A stretch of 64,000 nt of DNA from Eremophila alpestris peregrina (GCA_009792885.1 WMCF01000055.1:5233443-5297442), one strand, 5' to 3'; numbered from the stretch's first letter, positions 12,851-25,364 are shown. The notes: generated by a model from the sequence alone, not told the origin. Program-made: numbers and translations.

Positions 12851-13859
12851 CATCTCAGCAATTCACCAAGTCAACTGACAACAGCTTGAGATAATATTAG
12901 CCCCCTTAGAGGAAGGCAAGTGCTCTCCACACAAGGATGCTGGAGCTTAGCACCACTCAATAAATCAGAGCAGCATCCTGGAAAGCTTGCCATTAGTTCT
13001 AAGCCATTAATTTTTGCTGGGTCTTTGACACGACTGTTTGAGAGCACTATAACCTGCTCTCTCAAAGTTGAATTATAAAGAGCAACTTCCCTGAAGGTGC
13101 TAGTCTACTAACCCATTTAAGTCCTTGGCTAAACACCTCCAATAAATCACTTGGGAGCTGCAAGGCAGAAGGTTTCCTACTGTGCAATATGTGAGAGTGA
13201 GCCATTCCCTCTCAAAACAAATCCCAGCTTTGGGCACCTCTGGCCCCAAGCAATGCCTTTACAAGATTCTCCACATCATGCTGCACCAGCTGGGTTAAAC
13301 CAGACATTTCACTGCATGGAGTTCCACTTAATGACAACTTCCTCTGAAGTCCTTTCCACTAATTCTCCTCTCAGTGATTAAATACCAATGAGATTTATAA
13401 ATAGCAGAAAGCAAGCAAGCCCAAAAATTTCCAGTCCTGTTCCCACTGTACCCCTGGAGACCCAACTGTATTCTTCAAGAGACCCTTTAAGCTTGCACTT
13501 CCTAACCATTTCCAACACTAAACAAAGATGTAAGCAAGTAAAAGAGGAGTTGTTTTGCAACCAACTCATGGCACACTCGACTCCAACCTCATAAGCCTTC
13601 AGCTGAAGGTGCAAGGTGAGAATCCCCAGCAGGGACATGTCCAGTCTGTCACTGCAGAAGGTGGATTTGGGAGCACTTGCACCACCCCAGCTTTCTGTGT
13701 GCAGGGTCCAGAGCCCTGCCCACAGCACAACCTCCAGCACTGTGCACAGCTCTCAGCCCTGTGAGCTTCTGCACAAGGCTGTAATGGCAAATCCCTAGTT
13801 AAAGGCACCAAAGGAAAAAGGCCTTCTAGACAACTAATAATCAAGCCAGTGTTCAAGTT
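12851..13859. other. Unique noncoding DNA, nothing seen
   Basis: No supported gene or mobile element. The open frames at 13378-13740 (minus) and 13555-13764 (plus) lie on opposite strands over the same bases and show no protein family signature. Confidence 0.6.
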
Positions 13860-13995
13860 GCATTTTAATCAGACTGCAATGATGCAACAATGTAGCGCTG
13901 AGGCAACAATGTTGCTCTGATTCAATTCCCACTGAAAAGCCTGCTCCAGGTAAATGAAATCCTCATGTTCATAGAGATGGGGAGCTATCAACCTC
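13860..13995. promoter_or_regulatory. Paired ACAATG (SOX-type) sites in candidate element
   Basis: The 10-mer GCAACAATGT occurs at 13884-13893 and again at 13903-13912. The second copy is part of the near-palindrome GCAACAATGTTGC (13903-13915). AACAATG resembles the SOX HMG-box core, and SOX factors often bind as spaced pairs. The flank is AT-leaning, unique and noncoding. Function is inferred from the motifs only. Confidence 0.3.
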
Positions 13996-15049
13996 CTTCT
14001 ATATGGCACAATAAATTATAGAGAGGAAGTAATGAACCTTTCATCTCTCCATGGGGTGCAATCCTACTGCCACGACCATGGAAGTACCCTTTCCAGGCTC
14101 ACCTACAATCACAGCCATCACCGAGGAGAAGACAGTGGCTATATCCCCAGATTTTTTTATGTTTTTGTAATGGCCTCTCTCTTCTGCAAACCAGTCCATT
14201 TTAAAAGCCACTAACACAAGACAAGAGAAAGCATTATCTCCATTAATATCACACCAATCTACACTCATGTGCTAATATAGAGTGAAAATCACTTCTTGAA
14301 CAATGAAAATTGCAGCCATCACCTTACTGGGTCAAACATTTTTACATCCATGCCTCTGACTTTTCCAACAGAAAATGCATCTTATTCATCCCCTTCTCTG
14401 CATCATCTTGTATCTCCTGTGCTCTCTTGTATCTCCCAATGCTCTATCAGCATGTTTACAGCCACAGTCAGCTTTCCGTCTCTAAATAAGACCTCTAATT
14501 TCATTAGCCAATTAATAAAGTAAGGAAGCAGGGCCTCTTTGTACTCGTCAGATTCTCATTACCACTCAGTGCTGCCCATGCTAAGCAGTCACAGTGCTGA
14601 TGTGGTGAAACGAAGGAATGTCTGTGGAACAGGTAGGATCCAACAAAGAGCACAGAAACACAGGGAGGTGTTGCTCCTGCTCCGATAGCATTTATCAGAG
14701 GCCAGCAGTAAAGATCACCACTTCCAAAGGATCATATGTGCTAGTGATTGACACCCTGGACTCAGGAAGAGACTAACTCAGCCCAAATCACTGTCAGAGG
14801 CACCAGAGGTTCTCTCTGGGGATGGGATACAAGAGATAACAGAATATTCAGACATGACAACAGCTCCTGGCTGACACCTCCATCTGTCTTTGCACTCACA
14901 CCTTCACATGATGGTTCATTTTAGATCTTACACCTTGATTCAATACAATGGTTCATTTTAGACAAGAGACTAAAGAAAAAACATTCAGCACAAACATTGC
15001 ATAGGAAACCTGCTCAGCACCACAGATAGAGAGTTGGCACAGGCTGCGT
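13996..15049. other. Unique noncoding DNA with a short direct repeat
   Basis: No gene seen. A 15-bp direct repeat ATGGTTCATTTTAGA occurs at 14911-14925 and 14948-14962, 37 bp apart start to start, and probably arose by local duplication. No transposon ends or RNA structure were recognised. Confidence 0.6.
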
Positions 15050-15380
15050 CTAGAACATAAAAAAGCTTGATAGTTCAGCTCAGAAAGCTCCTTTAAGACA
15101 AGAGTATATGTGAGACTGTTTTAATGACTATTATTATTTGCAGGCTTAACTAAATTGTCATTTAAATAACATATTGAAAGGTAAACCGCCACCTGCTCCT
15201 GCCAGATGTTCTGAAATCTTTAGCACCACTTCAAGCATGCTGCAGTACTAAAGGAAGCACAGGACTGAACCTCAAAGGTATTTATCTCCCCAGTCTCCTA
15301 CTGGGGTTTAAGGAGAGTTCTATTATGCAGACTCATCATCAAAATAATAAGGACTGTGCTCCAATTAGTTATGTAAATGA
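15050..15380. promoter_or_regulatory. Candidate conserved noncoding block
   Basis: AT-rich unique sequence with TTTAATGACTATTATTATTTGC near 15120 and CAATTAGTTATGTAAATGAG near 15363. The latter has an octamer-like ATGTAAAT beside a TAATT-type core. The block has no simple repeats and no coding frame on either strand. This is inference from composition, and no alignment was available. Confidence 0.25.
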
Positions 15381-17179
15381 GAGCACACTATAGCACACTG
15401 CTCTTACTTCAAGGATCCAAGTGTGTATGAATACATTGCGATAAGTATGGTGACACTTCCTTGCAATTCCATTTCCATTCCATAGCAGGAGGCATCCTGA
15501 AAGGGCTTTATTTGGGCTCTGGCAATGTTTTGGAAATGGAATGCAAACATTCTTGTCCTTTAAAACACTGCACCCCACCAAGGGGCATATCCTAGGGAGC
15601 TGGCTGGACACTTCTGGCAGTGGCATGCTCCAAGCTGTGCATGGACATTATATGTACAAAAACTTGCCGAACTGTAGCGTCCAGCAAACCCTTTTCTGCA
15701 AATAGCACTGGCTTCTGGAGGCACTTCAAGCACCAAATAACCTGAGTCCTGCAGCTAGCAGTCATTAGAGGGGCCCCAAAGTCCTTATTTTATTTTATTT
15801 TTGCAAGATGCCATCAGCTGGGAGAAGCAGACTCCCTGCCTGATGCAAACAGGTGGGATCCCTGTGCAGGGAGAGGGATGTCTGTACATCAGAAAGGAAA
15901 AGACAAGGAGGGAAAGGCAACAAGCAAGCCAGGGAAGAGAAGTCTGGATTCCATCATGAAGGCACAGGTGCTTGTGGCCATACATACACAACCTTCACCC
16001 AGTCCCCGTGCCCGCACTAAAATGCCCTTATGGCCTGACAGAGGACTGTGCCCTCTGTCCTTGGGAACCGATAGCTCCTCCTGAAGCCCCTGCAGGGCTG
16101 TCAGCCTCTGGGGTTCCCTCAGAGCTGTGATGAAAGGCAAAAAGCTCCGGGCACTCCGGAGTTCTGGTCCCTCCCTCCTCCTGTGCCCTCAGGCTGCCTG
16201 TGGAGCCCATCTGCCTCGGCATCCACAGCCGGAGAGGTCCGTCAGGTACAAAATGAAGGAGCTAAACTAGAGAGGCCTGTCAGAACACACAAAGGCTGTC
16301 AATAGCTATGGCTTTTCCCCCTCAAGTGACATTTTACTTGTAAAATGAACTGTCAGCAGCCAAACATTCTGCAAAGTCCATAATTTCACTCAACTCCAGG
16401 CAACTCACTTTCACAAAAAGAAGAGGTTGCTGTTTAGGGGTTTCAAGGGAGGCAGAAAGGCCTCTCAAGAAGGGTCACAACACGGATTATTGAGTAAAAC
16501 AGGGATATTCAAATATACTTTTCAGGTCTTGCTTCCTCACTGAAAACATAAATTGGTTACTTTTTCTATCAAGATCTCAAGGCATGAAAAACCAAGCCCT
16601 CCTTTTACTAGAAAACTTGCATCTGCAAGCAGAAAATTGTTTCAGCTTCCAGACACAGCCTTGTACCACACTGCCTTTTTATTGCAGGTTTATGTCTCTT
16701 TACCAAAGAGCTTTTTATTACCCAAGTCCCAGAGCCCCAGGTTGCTATTCCAACCTCTCCTCAGCTTTCTCCCTCCTTCATTTTAATAGTGACCATGCCA
16801 CTTTCCCAGAAAAGAGCTAATTCAATTTCTCCATCTTTTCCACAGTCTTCTTCACATTCTTTAAGTTCCACTTGACTGCCAGAACAGGCAGCTCCAGGAC
16901 CAAGCACAGCCTTGAAACAGGCAGTCATGAGCCCTCACGGGCATGGCAGCACTTCAGTCCTCTCACGGTTAACTCCTTAGTGCTGTTCTAGAGCTGCAAT
17001 AGCACTTTTAGCAATGCCTCTCCTGCTACACAACATCCCAGACACCTTCAGACCTTGCTGAGAGGCACAGTGCATTTCTTTCGATGTCAGTAACAGAAAA
17101 CTGTGAGGTGCAACAGTGCAGGACCAAAGCTACTCTTGCAGAGTATCAGTACAATTGCACATACTCAGCACTGAGAACC
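15381..17179. other. Unique noncoding DNA with one short palindrome
   Basis: No gene. A GC-richer patch at 16010-16250 is too CpG-poor to be an island. A perfect inverted repeat sits at 16330-16347: CATTTTAC, a TT spacer, then GTAAAATG. It is nested in a looser TGACA...TGTCA pair. No mobile element was recognised. Confidence 0.6.
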
Positions 17180-17400
17180 TGGCTATAGTTGTACTCCAAG
17201 ACTTAGCAAGTTTTTAATCTGGTGATGTGTGATAACTTTGTAACATTTCAGTTTCTTAATCAAAATCTCTTTTGGTACCAAGAGAAGTCTATTAGCCAGA
17301 CTCATAATCTCATCAAAAAAGATATCAAGTTCATTTGACAAGATCTCTTTTCCATACGGCCAGGTTGATTTACATTAATTATATCCAATGCCTGTTTCTG
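17180..17400. promoter_or_regulatory. Candidate conserved noncoding block
   Basis: Unique AT-rich sequence with TTTTTAATCTGG, GTTTCTTAATCAAAATC and a TTGATTTACATTAATTATATCC segment near 17365. It retains a CpG (ATACGGCC) in AT-rich context, and no open frame on either strand spans it. It resembles vertebrate conserved noncoding elements in texture only. Confidence 0.28.
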
Positions 17401-17984
17401 CCCCAGCCTGCTTACTGTGTGTGGGTGTTGCTTGCCCTTCCAGGTTTCAATCCTCATCTTTTATAAATGAGCACACCTCTCAGTCCCACTTCATGGGGAG
17501 CGGTGAGGACCAATCCATCAGTACTTACAGTCCTGGGGCCCCTGGGAAATGCAGGCTGTGACACTGAGGAAACAGCACTATCAGCTAACACAGGGCCCCG
17601 TCCCCAAACACCCAACAAATCCAGTGATCCAAAGGACTGAAGCAGACATAGGAGTGGACTTCAGGACTCACTGCAAATAGACCTGACTCATGACTGCTCT
17701 TGTTTTCTAGGCTTTTCATTCCCTTTCTTCCATTAGATTTCTAGTTCCTCTTTTTCACCATCTTGTGAGCTTGCCTGGCAGTCAGAAGACAGGGATAGAT
17801 CCAGGCAGTGCAGATGAAAAGGCAGAGGCAGGAAAGGAGCTCTGACACACCCTCCCTGCTCCTGGCAGAGACAGCGTGTCTGCTCATACCAGCAGCAAGG
17901 AACAGGAGGGCTTGGACTGCCACAGCAGCCAGGACAGAGCTCAACAAGGGTGGTGTGTGGGCAAGCACATCTTCCACACAATAC
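17401..17984. other. Unique noncoding DNA, nothing seen
   Basis: Open frames at 17733-17981 (minus, two frames) and 17808-18079 (plus, two frames) overlap one another on both strands, which argues against any being real. No repeat or motif cluster. Confidence 0.6.
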
Positions 17985-18660
17985 CTGTACTAACGAAGCA
18001 CCCGATGCAGCTTGCCATGATAACTAAATTTATTATTAACTGTGTATTTCATGATGTTAGTGACAATATGTTAATGTGATTTTTCACGTCCTCCTGCAGT
18101 GAACAGATGGCTCCTTTTACTTTACTTTCCACATCAAGTGTGATTATTTCTTGGTGCCAAAAGCCACCTGCCGCTCCCTGGTCTCCAGTCTAATTTTTTA
18201 TGTTGGTAAAACACAGCAGGACTTGTTATCAGTTGGATGGCATCTTAATAAAAGGAGACATGCCAACATATTGACATCATGTTCAAGGGGAAATTTTAGC
18301 CCCATCCTGGCCCCTCCCCCAGTTCATAAAAAATAATAAAATGAAACTAAGAGAAAAATAAGCCAATAAGCCCCCCTCCCCAGACTCCATCAGTTTCAAG
18401 ATGCTCGGTCACCATTTTTGGGCCTTGAGCCAAGGTGCAGCATTGGCCTCCTTTTGTTCCCACACCGAGCACCTCAGTCAGGGCTCTGATCTCTCGTCCT
18501 GTGTAATGATAATTAGCCATAACATATTCAGAAGTCAAATGTAAGCAGGAATACATTAACATTGAGATCAGTGCTGCGGTAATTTTCATCGGGAAAATGA
18601 CAAAGAAGGACACAAAAATTACAATACGCGATGCGGAGAGTCTCAGTATCACTTTCAGAA
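17985..18660. promoter_or_regulatory. Candidate conserved noncoding cluster
   Basis: A long run of unique AT-leaning sequence with many factor-like cores. These include AACTAAATTTATTATTAAC near 18020, GTTAATGTGATTTTTCACG near 18070, ATAATTAGCCATAACATATTC near 18508, and CpGs kept at 18590-18640 (ACAATACGCGATGCGG). The minus-strand open frame 18347-18652 crosses it, but its protein is hydrophobic and low in domain content, so I treat it as incidental. A real exon is possible but unsupported by splice sites. Confidence 0.3.
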
Positions 18661-20104
18661 GATGAGGGGTGAACTCATTTGTTTGTCAGTCACGAGCCCA
18701 CACTCCACAGCCAGCTGTGGGCTACACCAAACAAACAGCCCGGGCTGATGAGCACTCACAGCCCCTCTCCAGTGCCTTGCACACGCAGTAGCAGCCAGCC
18801 TGTGTTCAGACACCTCTTTCAATGGCCTGCTTCTCCCACACCTATCACACTTTGACTGCTTTAGGCACAGCAAAGTCCTGGACCCTGGCCATTTGGGAAC
18901 AACCATACCAACAGCTGCCAAGGTGTAAAATAATTCTTTCTGAAAATACCACTCCAAGGCACCCAACATCTCATGCAAGGACAAACAACAACACCTTGGG
19001 GCAGTCCATGCACACAGCTGGAGGCACAACTGGCATAACAAACATCATTACTTCCTTCAATTTGTTCCCATGTCATTCAGAATGAGAGGAAAAAATGGAG
19101 GGAAATTCTCTAAGTGCATCAGTATTCCCAGCCTGAACAAAACCTTCAAAGATGCACCAAGAAGTTTTTACAGGTCTGGAGCTGTTCAAACAAGGGTTGT
19201 TGACAAAAACACATGAGAAGAATATAAAAACACTAGGCACAGAAGGCTGCACTGGAGCCTGCCAACAGGTGACTGCTTTGCTCAACATGTGCACTGTGGT
19301 GAGTGTAGATCACAGCTGTAGCTGCTCTATCCATAGCCTGGCATCCTTGACTTGGTACTTCTCAAACCTAGAAAACAGCTTCTTCCTCTGAGCCACTGAC
19401 CTCCAAACCCAGGCTGTACTTTGTACCAGACTCACTATTCCATCAACTGGTACATCACTACTTGTATATCTCATATACCAGCAGGAATGCGCAACTTGTG
19501 CCATCAGATAACAGCTGAAACAATTCCAGTTAAACAATTCCAATCTCCACCTGTGCATTTCTCCAAGCCCAAGCAGGGTGAAAAATGGAGGAAAAAATTT
19601 TCTGTGGAATAAGACGGAGAGAAAAACATTGCATTAAGCCAAAAATGCAGTCTAGAAACTCACAGCAAGGTTGGTTTTGATTCTATAGGGAAACACAAGA
19701 TTTTCTGTAAGGAAGTCTGTATGTCACTACCTGTTCATCCATTTAACCACCTAATGGCCATGAAGTTATGTCTGGAGCTCCTTTCTGGCTCCAGCTCCTA
19801 ATGAAAGGCTCTTCAGGAGTGCTGGGACCCATCACTGGTGGGGCACATGTTCCTCACTGCCCAATTTGTGTAACTTCCAGACCTTAACAGCCCCAGGAAT
19901 TCCCATCAGGGACACGTACCTTTGTTAATCACACAGCTTGATCTCAGCACTTCCCTCTTTACTGGGTTCTCAGCAGGAGTGCTCCATCACCCAGAGCATC
20001 TTTTCACCACATTTACTTACTGGTTCAAACAACTATGCCAGGCTCCACCCTGTGCTTTACCCTGGCACCCAGCAGCTGATGTGCAGCACTCTGTGCAGCT
20101 GGGT
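18661..20104. other. Unique noncoding DNA, nothing seen
   Basis: Mixed composition, with short overlapping open frames on both strands. No recognisable transposon, RNA gene or motif cluster. Confidence 0.6.
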
Positions 20105-20500
20105 CTGATGGAAGGATTAAGCTTGTCATTAGGAATCATTTTGGTGGCTGAAAATGCAGCCTCTCTCCTGATAATGTGCAGTATCATTTAAAACAAATTA
20201 ATTTCTCATTTCTTGCTGCTGGTCATAATTCTCAGCATGGGACGCATCACAAATGACTTTAAGGATGGAACATACAATAATCATTAGCAAATCAGAAAAA
20301 AAGGCAACTGAAAAACAACCCAAACCCATTACCGCCATATTTTTGACTCTACTTTTCTGTAGTTTTTAAAGCTCATTTCCATAATATAATTCAAGTCATA
20401 GCAGCAAATTACAGCCCTTTGATCCTCTTTTAGGCAGCTTCATCACCTCTGTATATTCTATTACCAAATTGGTTAATTAATATTTTCTCTGCACTGCCAC
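20105..20500. promoter_or_regulatory. Candidate conserved noncoding block, TAAT-rich
   Basis: An AT-rich unique block with many homeodomain-type cores: GGATTAAGC, GTCATTAGG, AAATTAATTTC, ATAATCATTAGC, and GGTTAATTAATATTTTC near 20469. It lacks simple repeats apart from a short A run. No coding frame of note crosses most of it. The composition contrasts with the GC-richer sequence at 20560-20830. Confidence 0.32.
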
Positions 20501-20879
20501 TAAGCAGAACTACTTACATGCCCATTCTGAGACACGTTGTCTACACACACCCAAGTCAGGGCAGGACCTTCCTTTGCTTAGGCCACTTTCCTGGGCTGCT
20601 CTTTTGAGTTTAAGCAGTCGGAGTTGAGGGCTGGAGCAAGCAGGGTCACCAGGGGCAGGATGGGAAGGACACGAGCACTCACTGAAACACAGAATGGGGA
20701 TGTGAGCACAGCAAGAGCTGCAGCTCCTCGATGCAGTTCATGGACAAGGTGTCTCGTGCACATCCCACCAAGGACTGCTGCAGGAGCCCAGCTCCCTCTC
20801 ACTTGCAGGCACAGGTAATACTGCAGCTGTTCCAGCCTCTCTTGTCTCTCAAGAAGGAAAAGTCACAGTGAAATCAACA
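20501..20879. other. Noncoding DNA, GC-richer
   Basis: GC-richer sequence with opposed short open frames (20578-20802 minus, 20624-20818 plus). A GCACAG/GTAATA junction at about 20814 resembles a splice donor, but no coherent reading frame or acceptor supports an exon. Confidence 0.5.
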
Positions 20880-21340
20880 AACAAATCAGCTCCTGTAAGG
20901 ATCAGGCTGCTTTGAATCCTCCAGCTCTCTGTTCAATCATGGCTGTGATGCTTGTGTTATCACTTTGATATTAATGCCCATAATCCGCTGGGAGTAAGCA
21001 ACTGTTTGTCTGAGTAAGCCCATGAGTAAGACTAAACATTAAACTATCATCTATCTAAAAGCAACATTATGCAGCCACTATATGTGTTAGATATTGAAAA
21101 TTTGCTGCTGCTGCTTTTTGTTTTGATTTTTTTTTCTAATCGTGTAGCCCAGTAAGATCCCCATGAGTAATTTCTCTGCTGAGGCCTGGAGTAAATACAC
21201 TCTCAACTCAATCAGTCACCCAGTTGAACCTCCTGCTGAAATTAGAGCCACACCATTTGTTCCAATTGTTTTAATCAAATCAAAATGTATAAACTTAACC
21301 TGAGGATTATTTAAGTATCCACTTCAGTTTGCAACAAAAC
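20880..21340. promoter_or_regulatory. Candidate conserved noncoding block with triple GAGTAAG
   Basis: AT-rich unique sequence. GAGTAAG occurs three times within 39 bp (20992-20998, 21012-21018, 21024-21030). Other cores are CTTTGATATTAATGCCC, CTAATCGTG, CAATTGTTTTAATC and GGATTATTTAAG. A short T-run sits at about 21128-21136. No open frame on either strand spans the block. Regulatory function is inferred from texture and motif density. Confidence 0.32.
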
Positions 21341-21547
21341 CTTTACCAAGTAGTTCAGAGGAGACCTGGAGGAACTGCCTGCAGTGCTTGGCCCCTGCGT
21401 TTAGCATGCACTACAGCCCTTACGGTCCCAGCATCTCTACAGGCTATTTCTTATTAGCTATACACACTTATACAGGATACAATCTACAGAGAAACCTCTG
21501 ACAAATTCCAAGCCAAGGGCTGCCGGGATCTATGAAAGTAACTCTAC
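21341..21547. other. Noncoding DNA, nothing seen
   Basis: Unique sequence between the candidate element upstream and the coding-like stretch downstream. No feature recognised. Confidence 0.5.
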
Positions 21548-21700
21548 CTTAAGTATGAACTTCACATCAGGAGGAAGCAAAGTGAGAGTGCAGCTAATTT
21601 TGTGATCCATTATCCCTCTGGAGATGATTGTTGTTTTTCCCTCATCATCAGATGCTGCCTTCAGCTGAAATTCAGCCTCTCCACCATTACCACAAGCCCC
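21548..21700 (-). other. Coding-like stretch ending at a donor-like site (unconfirmed exon)
   Basis: Read on the minus strand, about 45 codons stay open and have a plausible composition (for example KAASDDEGKTTIISRG and CTLTLLPPDVKFILK). They run up to AAG|GTAGAGT at 21548/21547, which fits a splice donor. Weaknesses: no convincing pyrimidine-tract acceptor lies upstream (around 21680-21720), I recognise no protein family, and the frame simply continues a few codons past the donor to a stop. It could be a chance open frame or a noncoding element. Confidence 0.2.
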
Positions 21701-24700
21701 AGAAATACTGTTCCCTTGGCAGTAGCTAGACCCCTTCCAAGCTGTGTGTGCACACCACAGGGCCCAAGGGACACAAGCTTCAAGCACCGGGAGATACTTT
21801 ACTTAAGGTGGCCATTAAGAGATTGCATGAGGCAGGATGCGCACTTCTGCTGTACAGGTATGCTATACAATCTGTACAGTGTGTGTGCAGGCATCACCCC
21901 CCACCTAGGCAATATTTTAAATTTATTTTTGTCATCATAATTTCTTCTTTCTTCTGAAAACCTCATGCAACCAATTATGTCAACTGAAACCAGAACAGAA
22001 GGACAGCTCCTGATTTATCAGCCCACTGCGATTGGAGCATCTCACAATAAGCCAAACTCAAATATTTACAGCCAAGGTTCACACAGACTAATGTGGCATT
22101 TTTCTGGGCAAATACCTGATTTTTTTTTTTAAATACCAGTTCAAAGTATATAAATTACAGACAATAACTTGAAGCTTTCTCTATGCCAGACTTTCAGGAA
22201 TTATTTGAGATAAAATACTCTTTCTTCTTACTTGCTTTCCTTACTGCAAGCTCTGTAGGGCAGAATCAATTTTCATAGTGCACCTAAACACTGTAAGGAC
22301 TTGATCTGAACTGGGTTTTCAAGTCAGAGAATTACCATACTTGAGTAAAAAAAAAAAAATGCCAGAGAAGTTCAATACAGGAAATGTGAAGTCTCCAGAA
22401 GAATGTGTTGAGCTCAAGAATAAGACACATCTGTCCTGGTCCCCGTGTCCTACCAGGTGACTGTGATGCCGGCCAAGCACACAGCCCCAGCTCTCAGCTC
22501 AGTAAGCATAGGCTGGAAACTCAACAGTACCTCAGTGCTCCCCTTGCCTGGAGAAATTCCAGCAAACCAAACATGAGCCCACCCTGAGGCCATTCAGGGC
22601 TCTCCCCACAGTGAGACAGAGAGGTACACCTGAGGCACACTTTCGCAGTAGAGCTTTTCAAAGAGGAAATGACTGCAGAGAGAGTGGAGCAAGACTAAAA
22701 GCCATAGGAAACAAGCATGTTTGAACAGGGATTTCACCTCCCTGTGGACATGCCTAGAGCTCAGGCCAGAGCATGTGGCAGGAACATCTGAAAACCCCCT
22801 CAGGTATCAGCAGCCACTGGCAGGGAAAGTTAAGAGACATGAAACTACTCAGTGCCCAACATAATTCAAATAGCCTAAATACTGCCTATAATTACTATTC
22901 CATTTATCTTCGCAATCATAAATCAAGTATGATTATCCTTCCTACTGGCACACTGCCCAGTTGTAGGCAGGACACCACAAACCCAAAACAGAGAGAGGAT
23001 GCTCTGGCATGTCCCCCATGCACAAAGCTTCAGTACCAATACCCTGGACAAAGCCTGAACTAGCTCCATTCCAACATACCCCAGGCAATGCGTCATTTCA
23101 AATGGAATCTCAGTGCTCCATGTTCCCAACCATCTCCACAGGGTCAGAACCCTGGCTGAAAACACTTGTAAGGATCACCAGTTGCCCTATTAGGCCAAAG
23201 CTGGAAGTCCAGCACCAAGAACACTGTCACACCAGGATTCCAGCTGGAAAAAGGACAGGAAATAAATTTGCCTCACAGAAAAGATTCTATTTTCAGAGGA
23301 AACTGGAGGCAGGGAAGGTGGATGAAACATAAAACATCTGTTTTTCAGAGAGAGGACTAGGGGAAAACCCCAAAGCCCAGTATTCAGTGGAAGGAAAAGG
23401 CTTTTCATGATACTGTTTCACTCAGAAACATTTTTGCATAGAAATGCCTGTAACAGAGATTGTGCAGGAAATAACGGACCTCTGTAGTCGAATCAATGTG
23501 ATTTTGCAGAAGCCGTTTATTGTTTACAGTGAGCGACAGATATAGGTTTATGCACAGCTTAGAAACACACACACACATTGCTTGATTGGTTCCCCAGCCT
23601 GTCCATAAGACTGGCCAGCACCCGTAGGGCACTCAATTGGCCAGAGTTCTTTCCCATGCGGAGCTCAGGTTCTATCTGAAGTTTGCATTCTTGACAATCA
23701 ACTTTCTCAAACCTCTCAGCCTGCTTCCCAAGCCTCTCAGCCTTGTTTTCGTCCTATTTTCATCACAGTGGCCTTGGAGGATTTCTGAGGCCTGAGACAA
23801 GCTGCAGGTGTTCAGATAACATCACAGGGAGTTTGGATAGTAGAGAGAATAACTTAACAAGCAAATACATTGCTACAAGATTGTCTATTAGACTCACTCC
23901 TAGATTATCCTTTGCCACAGTATAATTCTATCATCCAGCAAGCCCATGAAGCAGAAAACTCCTCTGGAGCCAGGGACCTATTTCTGAACTTCCAGAGAGT
24001 TTCAGTGACTGCTGCATATGTTTATCAAGAGTGAAACACAGCAGCTGGGGCAGCCAGGTCTGACTCACATCCCAGATCTCATCCACATCCCAGCTTCCAG
24101 TAGCAAAATTCAAGCACCTACTCCAGGTACTTGCACTGGGCTGTTCCTCCTTTAACAGATCTCTCTGCCCAAAGAGAGTTTCTTCACATTCTGCTCCATG
24201 TTGCAGAATGGAAGTCATACCACAAACAAAGAGAACCTGTTTAAAATGTGAACATTAGGAACATACTGAACATTCAGATTCAGCCACCTTGACTTCTTAA
24301 ATGGTATGAAGCCTACTTATTGGACAATGCCACTTCTTCCTTAGAACTCTTTCATTATTTGGCATTTGAGTAGTAGTCTCTTTTGTCAGATCATATTGTT
24401 TACTTTAGCAGCTTCTTTGCCTTTAGTAAAGCCAGAAGCCACAGCCTGAAATAAATTTCAATTTCACCTGCAGCTTCTTTCAAGCTTCCAGAGTTCCTCC
24501 ACTTACTCGCCTGCTCTTCCTTTTTTCTGTATCCCTTTACTGATAGCTCTGAGCACACAGGTAGGCGCTGGGACTTTCCTTCTACTACAAACTGTCACTC
24601 AGAAAGACAACTGTAAAGATTTCTTAGTATGAACAATTGTTCTTTCCCTCCCAGTCAAATGGGAAGATGTAGATGACATTATTTTTCTAAGCCTAGTGAT

Positions 24701-25364
24701 AATATGGCTTCAGCGTCAACAGCAAAGACATTTCTGGCTCCTCACTGGCACCAGAGCACAAGGCACGTAAGCCAGACGTCACATCACCACAAGCTTTTAA
24801 TTTCCATTTTAAACTGATTTGGTTTGTTTCTTTTTTATTGAATTGTTTCCAATCCAGTTTTCCTACTGCCTGGACAACCCTGAGCCACCCCTCAGCACCT
24901 TCTCCTTGTGTCCAAGTTCTGGCTGGAGGGAAGATTCTCCAGTAACAGCTTATCTCAGTGCACTGACACAAATATATTAACTAACTCTTGGCTCCCTACA
25001 GACAGCAAACAACAGGCCATGCATTGGTAGCTTCACTCAGGCAAAAGGGGCTTTGCAATTCTGAGGTATTTTCACCTTCCAACTTAATTACTTGATCCAA
25101 ACAGTCCCAAAATACCTGAAAGTCGTTGCAGGGGCCCTTCAGTCTGGTGGCTGCTCTCATCACTTCCTCCCTTCTCACAAGATACTCATGGAGTTGGCCA
25201 AAACAGAGGTCAAAGGACAAACCTCAGCTGGCTCTGCACTGGACCCAGACTGGCTGTACCCACCAACAGGACTGATGACAAATAAGAAGCCAGTCTTCCA
25301 GCTGAATTTCAGTTTAGTTATTTTTGTTTTAATGTATGTGTGAATCAATTAATCCTGTCATAGA
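21701..25364. other. Unique noncoding DNA with a short poly-A run
   Basis: No gene. A 13-base A run sits at 22347-22359 and a (CA)n run of about seven units near 23566-23578. A CNE-like patch with CpGs (GTAGTCGAATCAATGTG, GTTTATTGTTTAC) lies at about 23470-23560. Otherwise unremarkable, with no recognised mobile element. Confidence 0.6.

Noticed and set aside
14589..14606. CACAGTGCTGATG resembling a miR-101 passenger strand
   Set aside because: No matching mature arm follows within hairpin distance.
16010..16250. Possible CpG island
   Set aside because: GC-richer than its surroundings, but CpG count is low and the patch is short.
20765..20825. Possible exon end at GGCACAG|GTAATA
   Set aside because: No acceptor or coherent reading frame; short frames run on both strands over the same bases.
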